Below, piece by piece: positions 16,090-25,050 of a stretch of 64,000 nt of DNA; the stretch's first letter is position 1; the number at the start of each line of letters is the position of its first letter. Below the pieces are notes generated by a model. The model had not been told where the DNA came from. It worked only from the letters and a program-made list of their open reading frames with translations, and searched no databases. This DNA is from Fimbriimonadia bacterium (GTDB lineage: Bacteria; Armatimonadota; Fimbriimonadia; Fimbriimonadales; JABRVX01). Where the stretch lies: the NCBI GenBank assembly GCA_039961735.1, contig JABRVX010000020.1:108691-172690 (forward strand), written 5' to 3'. Made by a program: the position numbers and the translations under genes.

Positions 16090-16443
16090 TTATCTACAGC
16101 AGGGTTGCTCGACTGGGATGATGCAGAGGAAGCGGAAGGGGGAGGTACCCGTGTTCTCGAAGCTGTGTGGCTCGCCACCGGGCACCAGCACCGCGTCGCC
16201 TTCCTTCACGGCGACGGGGCCGGTGTCCGTGTGCACCTCTCCCGTGCCCGAGAGAATGTATACCTCGTGCTCCCACGCATGGCTGTGATGCATGGTGTGC
16301 CCTCCAGGGCGTATCTCGAAGAGGCGCATGGCGAAGTTCGGTGCGCCTTCACGCTGCGTGAGCAATTCCTTGATGTACGCGCCGCTCGCTCCTTCATAGG
16401 TTACTTCCTCGAACGGCAGTTGCTCGGACTGCACTACTACCAT
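16090..16443 (-). CDS. Single-domain cupin protein
   Basis: 117 residues. Cupin motif 1: GGHTMHHSHAWEHEVYILSG (G-x5-H-x-H-x3-4-E-x6-G), motif 2: GDAVLVPGGEPHSFEN (G-x5-P-x-G-x2-H-x3-N), which together give a three-His-one-Glu metal site. ATG preceded by GGGGAAAG. Small cupins of this type are metal-dependent isomerases, dioxygenases or sugar-binding proteins; position next to a Gfo/Idh/MocA gene suggests sugar metabolism. Confidence 0.88.
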   Translation of the reverse strand: MVVVQSEQLPFEEVTYEGASGAYIKELLTQREGAPNFAMRLFEIRPGGHTMHHSHAWEHEVYILSGTGEVHTDTGPVAVKEGDAVLVPGGEPHSFENTGTSPFRFLCIIPVEQPCCR

Positions 16444-16634
16444 CTCTTTCCCCTCTTCTGTGTCATCGTATTATCGCATATGCCTCCGCTGCTCTGCAGT
16501 GGAGGTAGTTCGCTTCCGACACACCCCCACGCGGTGCGACATGGTGGCCGACGCGGAGGGCCTCGGTGTCCCGCTTCTTACACACCCGCGCACGGTGCCC
16601 ACCGCTGCTTCTGCAGTGGAGGCATGTAGGACTG

Positions 16635-16802
16635 CGTCATGCTGAGCCTGTCGAAGCATGACGCCGCCTGGAGCACCCTTTCGTTTCCGGTTTTCACCCT
16701 TGCGGCAACCGACCGCATGCTTCGACAGGCTCAGCATGACGTTTGCTTCGATGAGCTCAGCATGACGTTATGACGTTTGCTTCGACAAGCTCAGCATGAC
16801 GG
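16635..16802. repeat. Cluster of four palindromic repeat copies (REP-like)
   Basis: Copy 1 at 16635-16663, with ends GTCATGCT and AGCATGAC forming an 8-bp inverted repeat around GAGCCTGTCGA. Inverted copies follow at about 16715-16741, 16744-16767 and 16778-16802 (core GCTTCGACAGGCTCAGCATG with variants ATGAG and CAAG). The last two are tandem with a TTATGACG linker. The remainder of 16444-16869 has no gene; two diverged blocks at about 16480-16505 and 16595-16622 share CTGCAGTGGAGG. Confidence 0.85.
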
Positions 16803-16869
16803 TCCACAACCCTCACGACTCGCAGTGGTGAGAGAAAACGACTGCAGGGTAGTCGGAAGCCAAATGCTA

Positions 16870-18234
16870 TCACTGAGCCAGCGCGCCCATCGGGTCCCAG
16901 GGCGGGAGCCCGACCGGCTCGGTGTCAAGCACCGGCAGTAGCGAGTCTGGCAGGTACTTCTTGTCCACTACCACCTCGTACATGTACTCGTCGAACCACC
17001 TATCCGTCATCACCAGAAAGCCCTTGTCGCCCACCTTGTCGCCCCAGCTATTCTCGACGCGCCACTTGCGAGGTTTCCCGGAGTCGTCCAGGTCCACTCC
17101 AGTTAGCACCATGGCATGGTTCATGGCACTGTGGCAGTAGTCCAGCCTCTGCGCCTTGTCCAGTCGAAAGTCGGTGCCGTATACCAGCGGATAGTCGAGC
17201 ACGTGAGTGTCCAGCACGCCGAGTTCACGTTCCAGCCCTTTCCCAACGTCGCAGCCGAACCACACGGAACGTCCATCCTTCAGTTGCGCCAGCGCGGCCT
17301 CCTTGAACACGGGCAGATCCACGTTCAGATAGCGAATGACCTGGCCGCCCACCACGTTACCCAGAAACTCGATGGTGTACATGGTATCGAACCGCTTGTC
17401 CGCAGTGGGGCAGTGGATGAGGCATACCATCGAGTCCAAATCGAAGGGCACGTGCTTGTGGAAGAACTCGTGCGGCGTGATGATACCATCGCGGTGGAAG
17501 TTGTCATCCTTATCTCGCCACTGCCACTCGAACGACCGGGGCGGCTCTCCCAGGTGGATCACTAACATGCGGTAGACCTCGTTCAGCATGTCCGCTTTCT
17601 CCGCCCTCAGCCTATCGATGGATGCTCCCTTCGCATGGCTGTCACGCAACCGAGCAGCGTACTCGCGTAGCTTCGCGGTGATGTTCGCGGTCATCGGCCA
17701 GGTGGAACTACTGCTCTCCGTCTCCGGCATGACGGACTTGGGTACCACGCCGTACTTCTTGATGATGTTCACGAACATGTCCCACTGTCCGCCGTCTTGA
17801 ATCGGATTCGCCAGGATGTGATTCAGCAGTCGGCTGCCGATGGGCTCGTGCAGTGTCAGCAGAATACTCTCTAGGAAGTAGTTGGACTTCTCCAACTTAT
17901 CCCAGAACAATGGGTAGTTCTGCGACAGTTCGAACTTCTCTACGTTCATCTGCTGCATGGCTACTACGCGCAGTGTGTTGAGCCCTGCGAACAGCCAACA
18001 GCGCCCGCTCTTTTCCTGGCTTGTAGCCTCGCCCACCTTGATAGAGATGGAGTAGGTGTGATCGAGCGAGGTTACGATGTCGCGATTCAGCGCGACCTGC
18101 CCGACCGGCGTCTTGGATACGGCATTGCGAGCGAGCAGATTGCGGGGCTCTTTAGCGAAGTCCTCGCGAAACGCGGTCAGCGCTTCTTGGGTGATCGAGC
18201 CGTTGACGGTGTTCTCCACGGGTGCATACGCCAT
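16870..18234 (-). CDS. pepC: C1-family aminopeptidase, bleomycin hydrolase / PepC type
   Basis: 454 residues from ATG 18234, chosen because AAAGGAG lies 7-12 bases upstream and the family begins here; an in-frame extension upstream looks non-coding. Catalytic triad: Cys 79 in SGRCWLFAGLN, His 373 in MNHAMVLTG, Asn 395 in VENSWG. This is a cytosolic cysteine aminopeptidase that trims peptides, normally a hexameric self-compartmentalised particle with its C-terminus in the active site. The C-terminus here runs about 10 residues longer (PWDPMGALAQ) than the usual end, which may affect its processing specificity. Confidence 0.93.
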   Translation of the reverse strand: MAYAPVENTVNGSITQEALTAFREDFAKEPRNLLARNAVSKTPVGQVALNRDIVTSLDHTYSISIKVGEATSQEKSGRCWLFAGLNTLRVVAMQQMNVEKFELSQNYPLFWDKLEKSNYFLESILLTLHEPIGSRLLNHILANPIQDGGQWDMFVNIIKKYGVVPKSVMPETESSSSTWPMTANITAKLREYAARLRDSHAKGASIDRLRAEKADMLNEVYRMLVIHLGEPPRSFEWQWRDKDDNFHRDGIITPHEFFHKHVPFDLDSMVCLIHCPTADKRFDTMYTIEFLGNVVGGQVIRYLNVDLPVFKEAALAQLKDGRSVWFGCDVGKGLERELGVLDTHVLDYPLVYGTDFRLDKAQRLDYCHSAMNHAMVLTGVDLDDSGKPRKWRVENSWGDKVGDKGFLVMTDRWFDEYMYEVVVDKKYLPDSLLPVLDTEPVGLPPWDPMGALAQ

Positions 18235-18706
18235 CGTTGCGTTCTCCTTTGACTGACTGCCTGATTCATGGTGTGCCGAAGAGACTCGGAGTGTACCAGA
18301 GGCCCTTCTATTCCCAGTACCTTCGCGGGCGGTGGAGCGCGCTAGCGGTCTTCCTAGCCACCGCTCCGCCAGGTGGATCGGCTCGTCGAGATTGGCTTCT
18401 CCCGCCTCGCACCGGGCCAGCGGCAGTCGGGTAAGACCTCCAACCTCGATCTGAGGGAAGGCACGTTGCCTGGGTCTGGATTCAGCGGTCGGTACAGCAC
18501 GACGCCCACGTGGCTGTTGTGCACCCCCATCCACGTACTCCGGCTCGTGGTCCAGCAGCCCCGAGCACGCTGTTCCGGAAGTGCGCGGGGGCTGAGTGAA
18601 TCGCCGCAATGGGTCACGACGCCGTCTGCGCACCGTATGTTCCACCGCTCGGCTCACGGCCCTCAGTCTACCGCGCCTTGAAGCAGTGCAGTGGTAGACT
18701 CCCGGC
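18235..18706. other. 472-base region without a confident gene
   Basis: Minus-strand stretches show coding-like third-position GC in two different frames: one around MGVHNSHVGVVLYRPLNP (about 18480-18545), the other around LARCEAGEANLDEPIHLAERWLG (about 18360-18430). Neither frame has a start with a ribosome-binding site, and joining them needs a frameshift, so this may be a decayed gene. No structured RNA class recognised. Confidence 0.3.
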
Positions 18707-19381
18707 GTGTCCGAGGGTCTCGCTAGAGTTCCCGTCTTTCCTCTTCGGAGCGTGGTTTTCCCCAACGCTCTGGTGGCTTTGCACATCTTCGAGGACCGCT
18801 ATCGGCTCATGATCAACGACTGTTTGGACGAGGGCACACCTTTTGGCACCGCGCTCATCCGCAAAGGCCGAGAAGTAGGGGACAAATACGTCGAGCCCTA
18901 TCTCGTCGGGACCCTGCTCACCATCCGAGAGGTCGAGCGCCTGGACGATGTGAGGATGAACATCGTGGCTCAAGGCGGCGAGCGCTTCCGCATCCGTGAA
19001 CTGGACTACGAGTCGGAGCCCTATCTCGTGGGACGGGCCGAGCCGGTGACGGACCAAGCGTGGACCGGCTCGGATGAGGAGATGGGGCTGCTCGAAGCAG
19101 CGAAGGATGCCTTCGCGGAGCTGGCAGACGCCCTAACGGAACGGCTGGACTTTACCGTGCAGATACGGCTGACCGAGGACCCCACGTCGCTCTCGTTCGC
19201 GATGGCGGGGCTGCTGCGTATGGGCCGTCGTGAGGCCCAGCACATGCTCGAGCTGACCAGCGCCGCCGAGCGCTTCCAAGAAATGCTGCCGGTGATGCAT
19301 CGGCTCATCTCTTACGTTCGCAGCGGGCAGCTGCGCTCGGGCGGGTATGAGCACATTCGTCACTGGATCAGCCCGAACTAA
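18707..19381 (+). CDS. LON-substrate-binding-domain protein
   Basis: 224 residues, GTG start. VPVFPLRSVVFPNALVALHIFEDRYRLMI is the start of the LON N-terminal (PUA-like) domain, followed by GTLLTIREVERLDDVRMNIVAQGGERFRI. No AAA+ ATPase or serine protease domain follows; stand-alone versions of this length are common and of unknown biochemical role, with E. coli homologues sometimes linked to protein quality control. The C-terminal helical part is intact, so this is not a truncated Lon. Confidence 0.88.
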   Translation: MSEGLARVPVFPLRSVVFPNALVALHIFEDRYRLMINDCLDEGTPFGTALIRKGREVGDKYVEPYLVGTLLTIREVERLDDVRMNIVAQGGERFRIRELDYESEPYLVGRAEPVTDQAWTGSDEEMGLLEAAKDAFAELADALTERLDFTVQIRLTEDPTSLSFAMAGLLRMGRREAQHMLELTSAAERFQEMLPVMHRLISYVRSGQLRSGGYEHIRHWISPN

Positions 19382-19469
19382 GCTCCGAAGGCCGTTCGTG
19401 CAGGCCCGTTCATCAATAGGAAACCCAACGGTTGCGAAAAAATAATTAGCTAAGATAAGCAATTTACTG

Positions 19470-19475
19470 TATAAT
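19470..19475 (+). promoter_or_regulatory. Candidate -10 box (TATAAT) in an AT-rich island
   Basis: TATAAT at 19470-19475 within the only AT-rich stretch of this gap (19436-19480). The -35 is weak (TTAGCT, 18 bases upstream). If used, the PEP-CTERM gene at 19811 would have a 5' leader of about 330 bases. Confidence 0.4.
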
Positions 19476-19481
19476 AGTACC

Positions 19482-19810
19482 CAGGCTTTGGTCCGCTCTG
19501 GCATGGCCAAAAGGATCTAGCCGTCTGCTTGCCTAGGGTCTGGGAGGGCGAAAGCTTCACGGCTCGGTCTCCACCCTAGCTTTGAAAAGGGGAGATTAGG
19601 GGGGCGCTCGCCGCCAGACGGACTGGCCGGAGGCGGCGAGTGTGCGCCAAATAAGTAGAGGTAAGACACCTCGAGGGATGCGGCCGATGGTCGGGTCCCC
19701 GAAGTAATGGGTTGCTGTACAACACCTGTCATTGCCGCCTGATGGTGATCGGAACGCACGCGTTCCGGTGCGTCCACGATGAACGCATGAAAGAAACCGG
19801 AGGGTAACAG
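19482..19810. other. Long leader-like region upstream of PEP-CTERM gene
   Basis: About 330 non-coding bases between the candidate promoter and ATG 19811. It contains several GC-rich stems (for example GGCGCTCGCCGCC...GGCGGCGAGTGTGCGCC around 19606-19650). No known riboswitch was matched. A similar long leader precedes the PEP-CTERM gene at 36514-37191. Confidence 0.3.
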
Positions 19811-20425
19811 ATGATCAACCTACGACGACAGCGAGTGACCCGAGCCATTCTGACGGCCATGGCAGCCGCTGCACTCTCTCTCAGCGCGGTCGCCGACGAC
19901 CTGACGCCCCCGTGGTATCGCGGGCTCCCGGACACGACATTTCAGCACTGGCAGTTCTACACCCCGTCGCAACACCCCGAGGTGTTCTGGAATCCTTACG
20001 GCGAGCCATTTATCTCTGACGTCAGCAGCGCCAGCGTCTGGTTCCCTGAGTTCGAGGGCCGCAGGGGGGTTTGGTGTATCGCCCCCGACACCTTCATGGA
20101 GTTCACCATACCGAATGTGGTGGACTACAATCACGAAAAGGAGTACCGGTTCCAACTCACTTACTTCGGGGCTCCGGGCGACGTGGGGCCTTTGGGTGAT
20201 CCCTATGACTTCGGCTACATCGACATGGGAGATGGTTGGACCCACTTTCGGGCCGACTATCGCTTCCCGTTCTGCGACTGGACGAAGGCATACGTGGTCG
20301 CAGGCGGTCGGCCGCTATACATCGATCAGCTCGTCGTAGACAGCTGGTGTGTTCCGGAGCCGGGGACGATGGCCGCTATCGCGGCGGGTCTTGGCGCGCT
20401 CGCACTTCGCCGCCGCAAGAAATAG
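19811..20425 (+). CDS. PEP-CTERM sorting-domain protein
   Basis: 204 residues, ATG with GGAGG 6 bases upstream. Signal peptide (RAILTAMAAAALSLSAVADD), a carbohydrate-module-like beta-rich body with paired Cys (about residues 97, 156 and 180), then VPEPGTMAAIAAGLGALALR and a basic end RRRKK. PEP-CTERM tails are recognised by exosortase and anchor or release proteins during exopolysaccharide export. No exosortase in the window. Followed by a strong hairpin at 20465-20497. Confidence 0.85.
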   Translation: MINLRRQRVTRAILTAMAAAALSLSAVADDLTPPWYRGLPDTTFQHWQFYTPSQHPEVFWNPYGEPFISDVSSASVWFPEFEGRRGVWCIAPDTFMEFTIPNVVDYNHEKEYRFQLTYFGAPGDVGPLGDPYDFGYIDMGDGWTHFRADYRFPFCDWTKAYVVAGGRPLYIDQLVVDSWCVPEPGTMAAIAAGLGALALRRRKK

Positions 20426-20464
20426 GTAGGCAAGACAGGGCCTCTCGGAGGCTCATATCCTATG

Positions 20465-20497
20465 GGATGGCCGGGCCACTCTGTGGCCCGGCCATCC
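20465..20497 (+). terminator. Strong hairpin after PEP-CTERM gene
   Basis: Perfect 15-bp stem GGATGGCCGGGCCAC / GTGGCCCGGCCATCC with a 3-base loop, 39 bases after the stop. The following TGTTGTTT is only moderately T-rich. Confidence 0.7.
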
Positions 20498-20584
20498 GCT
20501 GTTGTTTGCGCCAACTCACGAGGTGTGTTCACCCGCTGTAGCGAATTTGGCGAAAGCTTCGCGCAAAACGCCTCTGGAGGACAC

Positions 20585-23161
20585 ATGGCCGTGGGTACGT
20601 TCATTCTCGTCTGTCTGCTGACCCTCTTGTTCGCCACCGTCTCCTACGGCGCGCCGCAAATCCCTCTGCGCATTATCCCGTCGCCGCAATCCGTCACCAC
20701 GGCAGAGGGACTTTTCGCGCTCGACCGCATCGCCTCGATATCGGTAACTTGCGGTGATGAGGACGACTCCTTTGCCGCATCTCAGCTCGCTGAGGAGCTT
20801 CGCGAGTCCGCGGGGATTCGCGCATCGGTCAGCTTGGGCGCGTCCGGCGCAGTCGTGCTGGCCCGCTCTTCGTCTGCCGACTCCGAATTCGAGTCGCTCT
20901 TGCTGCGGCTGCCGGACGCAAACATCGAGGGATCGTATGTACTCTCGATTGACCCCGACCGCATCGTCATTGCCTCACGTAGTGCCCCGGGCATCTTCTA
21001 CGGCGTGCAGACGCTGAAGCAGATCATTCGTGCGAACAGCGTGGAGGCCGCCATACCGTGTTGCTCGATTTTGGACTGGCCCGCGCTGAAGGTACGTGGG
21101 TGGCAGGACGACATCTCGCGCGGACCCATCCCCACGCTCGAGTACCTGAAGCGCCAGGTCCGCACCATGTCCGAATACAAGCTGAACTCCTTCACGCTCT
21201 ACACTGAGCACGTCTTCAAGCTGAAGAAGCATCCGACCATCGCACCGCCCGACGGTATTACGGCCGATGAGGTGCGGGAGCTGACGCGATATGCCAAGCG
21301 CTACCACGTGGAGGTGATCGGGAACTTCCAGTCGTTCGGACACTTCGCTAACATCCTGAGCGTGCCTGGCTATGAGCACCTCGGCGAGGCAGGATGGGTG
21401 ATCTCGCCGGCCAAAGAAGAGAGCTACCAGTTTCTGGCGGACGTATACAGCGAGATCGCTCCGGCGTACGAGAGCCCTCTCTTCAACATCAACTGCGACG
21501 AGACGGGTGGGCTGGGAACGGGAGCCAGCAAGGAGATGGTGGAGAAGGAGGGGTTAGGATCGGTCTATGCGCGCCACATCGTGCGCATCGCCGACCTGCT
21601 GAGGCCTTACGGGAAGACCGCGCTGATGTGGGGCGATATCGCACTGCACCATCGCGACATCATCCCTCGGTTGCCCAAAGACCTAATAGTGCTCTCGTGG
21701 GGATACCATGCTGGCGAGAGTTTCGATGATGCCATCCAGCCTTTCACCGAGCTGGGCTTCCGCTTCATGGTGTGCCCCGGTGTTAGTTGTTGGAGCCAGG
21801 TGTACCCCGATCTCCGCACCGCTTGCATCAACATCTCCAACTACATCCGCGATGGCGCGAGACACGGGGCTATGGGTGTGATCAACACCACGTGGGACGA
21901 CAGCGGCGAAAACCTCTTCAACGCTAACTGGTACCCGCTGATTTGGGGAGCCGAGTGCTCTTGGCGACCCGCCGTGCCGGAGCCTGGCGAAGATGCCAAC
22001 GCGTTGCGGGAGGCAAGGCTCGCTCGGTTCGACAGAGCGTTCGGTCCGCTGTTTCATGGCACCGACGGCACGGATACAGCGGAGTTGCTACATGCGCTGA
22101 GTGAGCTAAGGCAAAACCCGGCATCGGGTGGCATGAACGACGGTGCATTCTGGCGTACGATGGAGCAGGTGTACCGACGCAGTGGTAGTGTCTCGGATGC
22201 ACTGGGGCTCGCACGCAAGGCAGGGAAGATCCGCGATGGGCTGGAGAGGTTGCTGCGTGCGCAGCCGATGAACGCCGACTCGCTGGAAGTCGCGTTGCAC
22301 GCCGCACGACGGGCCGCGTTCAGCGGCTTGCGTGTACTGGTTGCGCACCTGCTACGCGCGGACGACGCGACGCGACTCGATAAGGCGGCCGAAGGGATCC
22401 GGCAGCTGCTGGCCGAGGCACGTGCCCTGCGCGACGATTATCGTCGGCTGTGGCTCGTCGAGAACCGTGGGTGGTGGCTCGACCGCAACCTCGAGAAGTG
22501 GGAACGTCTGGTAGCGGAAATCGCAGCACTGCCGAAGACACCGATCATTCTGCCTGGAAAGTGGGAGTTCCATGGCACGCAAGACGTGGAGATGACCACC
22601 ATCGAGCCGGGGGCCATCATCAGGTACACGCTGGACGGCTCGGACCCGACGGAGCAATCACCTGCCTACGGCGCCAAGCTGCGCTTGGATAGGACCACGG
22701 TGGTCCGGGCTAGAGCCTACTATCCGGACGGCACGACGGGCGGGATCGGGGAGGCACGATACCGCACGCTCGCACTACCGGCGACTGTGGAGACTACCAT
22801 GCCCACCTACGAGACATATGCTCCCACGAATACGATAGACAGTGACGAGGAATCCTTTTTCTGGTGCAGCAGGGGGCCGGTTGCAGGAGACACGTTCACC
22901 GTACGTCTTAACGAACCTTTTGGAGTGAGTAGGCTGAGAGTGCTCACGGGCCACCAAGAGCACCCATCGGACATCGTGTACGCAGGAGTGTTAGAGGTGT
23001 CGGTGAACGGCGTGGACTACGAGCCTGTCGCGGAGTTCTCCAACGGCGTGGCAGAGGTTTCCTTCGGGCCGGGCACTACTCGCAGCCTCCGTGCGGTGCG
23101 AGTCCGCGTCGTCGCCCCATCTCCGTATTGGGTGGTGATTCGAGAGATCGTGGTGGAGTGA
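20585..23161 (+). CDS. Secreted beta-N-acetylhexosaminidase-like glycoside hydrolase (GH20) with accessory domains
   Basis: 858 residues from ATG 20585 (GGAGGACAC upstream). Signal peptide of about 24 residues. Residues about 30-150: chitobiase N-terminal domain 2 (IIPSPQSVTTAEGLFALD). Residues about 160-480: GH20 barrel; the catalytic Asp-Glu pair is D305-E306 in NINCDETGG. Residues about 680-740: chitobiase/hexosaminidase C-terminal type module (PGAIIRYTLDGSDPTEQSP). The C-terminal about 120 residues form a discoidin-like (F5/8 C) module. The family removes terminal GlcNAc or GalNAc by substrate-assisted catalysis. It may cooperate with the fucosidase at 23518-24999 and glycosylasparaginase. 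Confidence 0.85.
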   Translation: MAVGTFILVCLLTLLFATVSYGAPQIPLRIIPSPQSVTTAEGLFALDRIASISVTCGDEDDSFAASQLAEELRESAGIRASVSLGASGAVVLARSSSADSEFESLLLRLPDANIEGSYVLSIDPDRIVIASRSAPGIFYGVQTLKQIIRANSVEAAIPCCSILDWPALKVRGWQDDISRGPIPTLEYLKRQVRTMSEYKLNSFTLYTEHVFKLKKHPTIAPPDGITADEVRELTRYAKRYHVEVIGNFQSFGHFANILSVPGYEHLGEAGWVISPAKEESYQFLADVYSEIAPAYESPLFNINCDETGGLGTGASKEMVEKEGLGSVYARHIVRIADLLRPYGKTALMWGDIALHHRDIIPRLPKDLIVLSWGYHAGESFDDAIQPFTELGFRFMVCPGVSCWSQVYPDLRTACINISNYIRDGARHGAMGVINTTWDDSGENLFNANWYPLIWGAECSWRPAVPEPGEDANALREARLARFDRAFGPLFHGTDGTDTAELLHALSELRQNPASGGMNDGAFWRTMEQVYRRSGSVSDALGLARKAGKIRDGLERLLRAQPMNADSLEVALHAARRAAFSGLRVLVAHLLRADDATRLDKAAEGIRQLLAEARALRDDYRRLWLVENRGWWLDRNLEKWERLVAEIAALPKTPIILPGKWEFHGTQDVEMTTIEPGAIIRYTLDGSDPTEQSPAYGAKLRLDRTTVVRARAYYPDGTTGGIGEARYRTLALPATVETTMPTYETYAPTNTIDSDEESFFWCSRGPVAGDTFTVRLNEPFGVSRLRVLTGHQEHPSDIVYAGVLEVSVNGVDYEPVAEFSNGVAEVSFGPGTTRSLRAVRVRVVAPSPYWVVIREIVVE

Positions 23162-23517
23162 GTTCCTGGTGCGTGCAAGGTGCCTGTTCAAGGATCGGTT
23201 GCGCTCGGTGAAGTAGACGGGCGCCGAGGCTCCGCAAAGTGCGCGAAGGTCACGACGGCGTCTCGCAGTGTCTGTCACGCGGCTGCTGCGGCCGGTCTTG
23301 CGCGCTCTGCTCGTCCTCTGCGATCTCGACGTGCCGGCTATTGCGAAGAGAGGGTCATTGTCGGCAGCGTTGGTGCTGCGTCGGCCGGATTGCTCGCCAA
23401 CTGCCCAAGAGATTGCAAAGACTGTAGCAGCATTGGCGTCCTCCGCGGCACCTTCGCGATCTTTGCGTGAGAACGCTTCTGGTAGATGCGACGAGCAGGA
23501 TAATGCACCCCAACCAG
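23162..23517. repeat. Non-coding gap bounded by an imperfect inverted repeat
   Basis: Between GH20 and GH29 (ending tail to tail) lies about 235 bases flanked by CGCAAAGTGCGCGAAGG (23234-23250) and its near complement CCTTCGCGATCTTTGCG (23451-23467). 15 of 17 positions match. No gene inside. It looks like a small foldback repeat, possibly non-autonomous mobile or a bidirectional terminator. Confidence 0.5.
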
Positions 23518-24999
23518 CTAGGGTCGTGATGGCGGTGCGAATACGGAAACGGTGGAGATCGTGGGACACGCCCGCGCACCGAGGATGTTTACACGCAGCC
23601 CATCGGCCTCCACCACCAGGATTCGTAGCAAACGCTCGTACCCGATGGTAGTGCCGCGCGCAACCTCCTGCCACTGCCCACCCACTCGAGCCTCGATGGA
23701 GAACTCCTCGACTCGCTGCCCCAGTTCGATATTCTCCTGCAGCATCACCACGCTGAACTGCACGGTCTCACGCCAAGTGATAGTCAGCGAGCCAGTCAGA
23801 ACACCGTCATCCGTCGCCCAATAGCTGCCGGGCAGCCCGTCGATAGCACGCTCGGCAGCGAACCTGGCATCCCCACCGCGGACGCAGTTCGCCACGGCCT
23901 TCGCCTCGCGAGCCAAGTCCCGTGCGAAGATGGCATCGAGTGCCCCTCTGAACTCGAGAAGCCTCTGAACATCCGGCTCGGCGATCAACCCCCTCCTATC
24001 CGGCGGCACGTTGAGTAGCAGCGACGCGTTTCGACCCACCGACTTGAAGTAGATGTCCACGAGCTGCTCGACCGACTTGACCTGCGCGTCTTGCTCCGAA
24101 TGATAAAACCACCCAGGACGGATGGACACATCACACTCCGCGGGCACCCAGTGTGTCCCATCCTTCTGCCCGTGCGTCAGCAACGAGAGGTCGGCCACCT
24201 TGCCTGGAGCGAAGTCATCGCGTCGCTGCATGCACCAGTTCGTCTCGCCCGCAAAGCCCTGTTCGTTACCGACCCACCGAACGTCCGGTCCCGCATCGCT
24301 GAAGATGACGGCCTTCGGTTGCAGCCGCCTGACTAACTCTTCATACGACCTCCAGTCGTACTCCTGCCTCTTTCCGTTGGGGCCTTCACCGCACGCGCCG
24401 TCCCACCACACCTCGAATACCTCGCCGTAGTTGGTGAGCAGCTCCGTGAGTTGGTTCTCGTAGTGCTCGTTATAACGGGGAGAGTCTCCGTAAGATGGTT
24501 CATGTCGATCCCATGGTGACAGGTAAACCCCGAACTTCAGCCCGTACTCCCTACACGCTGCGGCCAGCTCGCCCACTACGTCGCGCTTGCCATCCCCCCA
24601 CGAGGTGTGTGCTACCGAATGGGTGGTATAACGGGAGGGCCACAGGCAGAAGCCGTCGTGGTGCTTCGCGGTGATGATAATCCCTTTGAATCCGGCGTCC
24701 TTCAGCACCCGTGCCCACTGCCGACAGTCGAGTTCAGTGGGCTGGAACAGCTCGGGCGACTCGGTCCCGTCTCCCCATTCGCGCCCGGTAAACGTGTTCA
24801 TCCCGAAGTGGCAAAACGCGTACATCTCCAGCTTGTGCCACGCGAGTTGTCTCTCGCTGGGTATGGGAAGAAGTGGTGTCGGCGCGCTCGGCGGCACACT
24901 TGTCATCTGCAGTATCTCCCACGACGCCTCCTGCGAGGTACTACTGCACGCAACTACACAGGCAAGGCAGAGACCGACGATCGGTGTCAGAGCACTCAT
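23518..24999 (-). CDS. Alpha-L-fucosidase-like glycoside hydrolase (GH29), lipoprotein
   Basis: 493 residues. The start carries a lipoprotein signal (VGLCLACVVAC, lipobox Cys about 18). Barrel: KLEMYAFCHFGMNTF, IIITAKHHDGFCLWPS, LKFGVYLSPWDRH; nucleophile Asp 200 in VFEVWWDG. The C-terminal about 110 residues are discoidin-like (VNCVRGGDARFAAERAIDG). Predicted to hydrolyse terminal alpha-L-fucose at the cell surface. Convergent with the GH20 gene, so the pair may be separately transcribed but functionally linked. Confidence 0.87.
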   Translation of the reverse strand: MSALTPIVGLCLACVVACSSTSQEASWEILQMTSVPPSAPTPLLPIPSERQLAWHKLEMYAFCHFGMNTFTGREWGDGTESPELFQPTELDCRQWARVLKDAGFKGIIITAKHHDGFCLWPSRYTTHSVAHTSWGDGKRDVVGELAAACREYGLKFGVYLSPWDRHEPSYGDSPRYNEHYENQLTELLTNYGEVFEVWWDGACGEGPNGKRQEYDWRSYEELVRRLQPKAVIFSDAGPDVRWVGNEQGFAGETNWCMQRRDDFAPGKVADLSLLTHGQKDGTHWVPAECDVSIRPGWFYHSEQDAQVKSVEQLVDIYFKSVGRNASLLLNVPPDRRGLIAEPDVQRLLEFRGALDAIFARDLAREAKAVANCVRGGDARFAAERAIDGLPGSYWATDDGVLTGSLTITWRETVQFSVVMLQENIELGQRVEEFSIEARVGGQWQEVARGTTIGYERLLRILVVEADGLRVNILGARACPTISTVSVFAPPSRP

Positions 25000-25050
25000 G
25001 ATAGTCGAAAGTTCGGCATCGAGAGTGCCGGGCCTGCACGCGAATGCCCC

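Noticed and set aside
16444..16802. CRISPR array
   Set aside because: Repeat copies are inverted and irregularly spaced, with no uniform spacers; it is a palindromic repeat cluster.
18354..18617. RNase P-like RNA upstream of pepC
   Set aside because: No match to conserved cores; treated as an unexplained gap.
18235..18786. N-terminal extension of the bleomycin-hydrolase-type gene up to 18786
   Set aside because: The extension is Arg-rich and lacks a ribosome-binding site; AAAGGAG points to ATG 18234, which is where the family normally starts.
23162..23651. Plus-strand frames 23180-23651 near the GH20/GH29 gap
   Set aside because: They overlap the real fucosidase end and the foldback repeat; no coding bias or motif.
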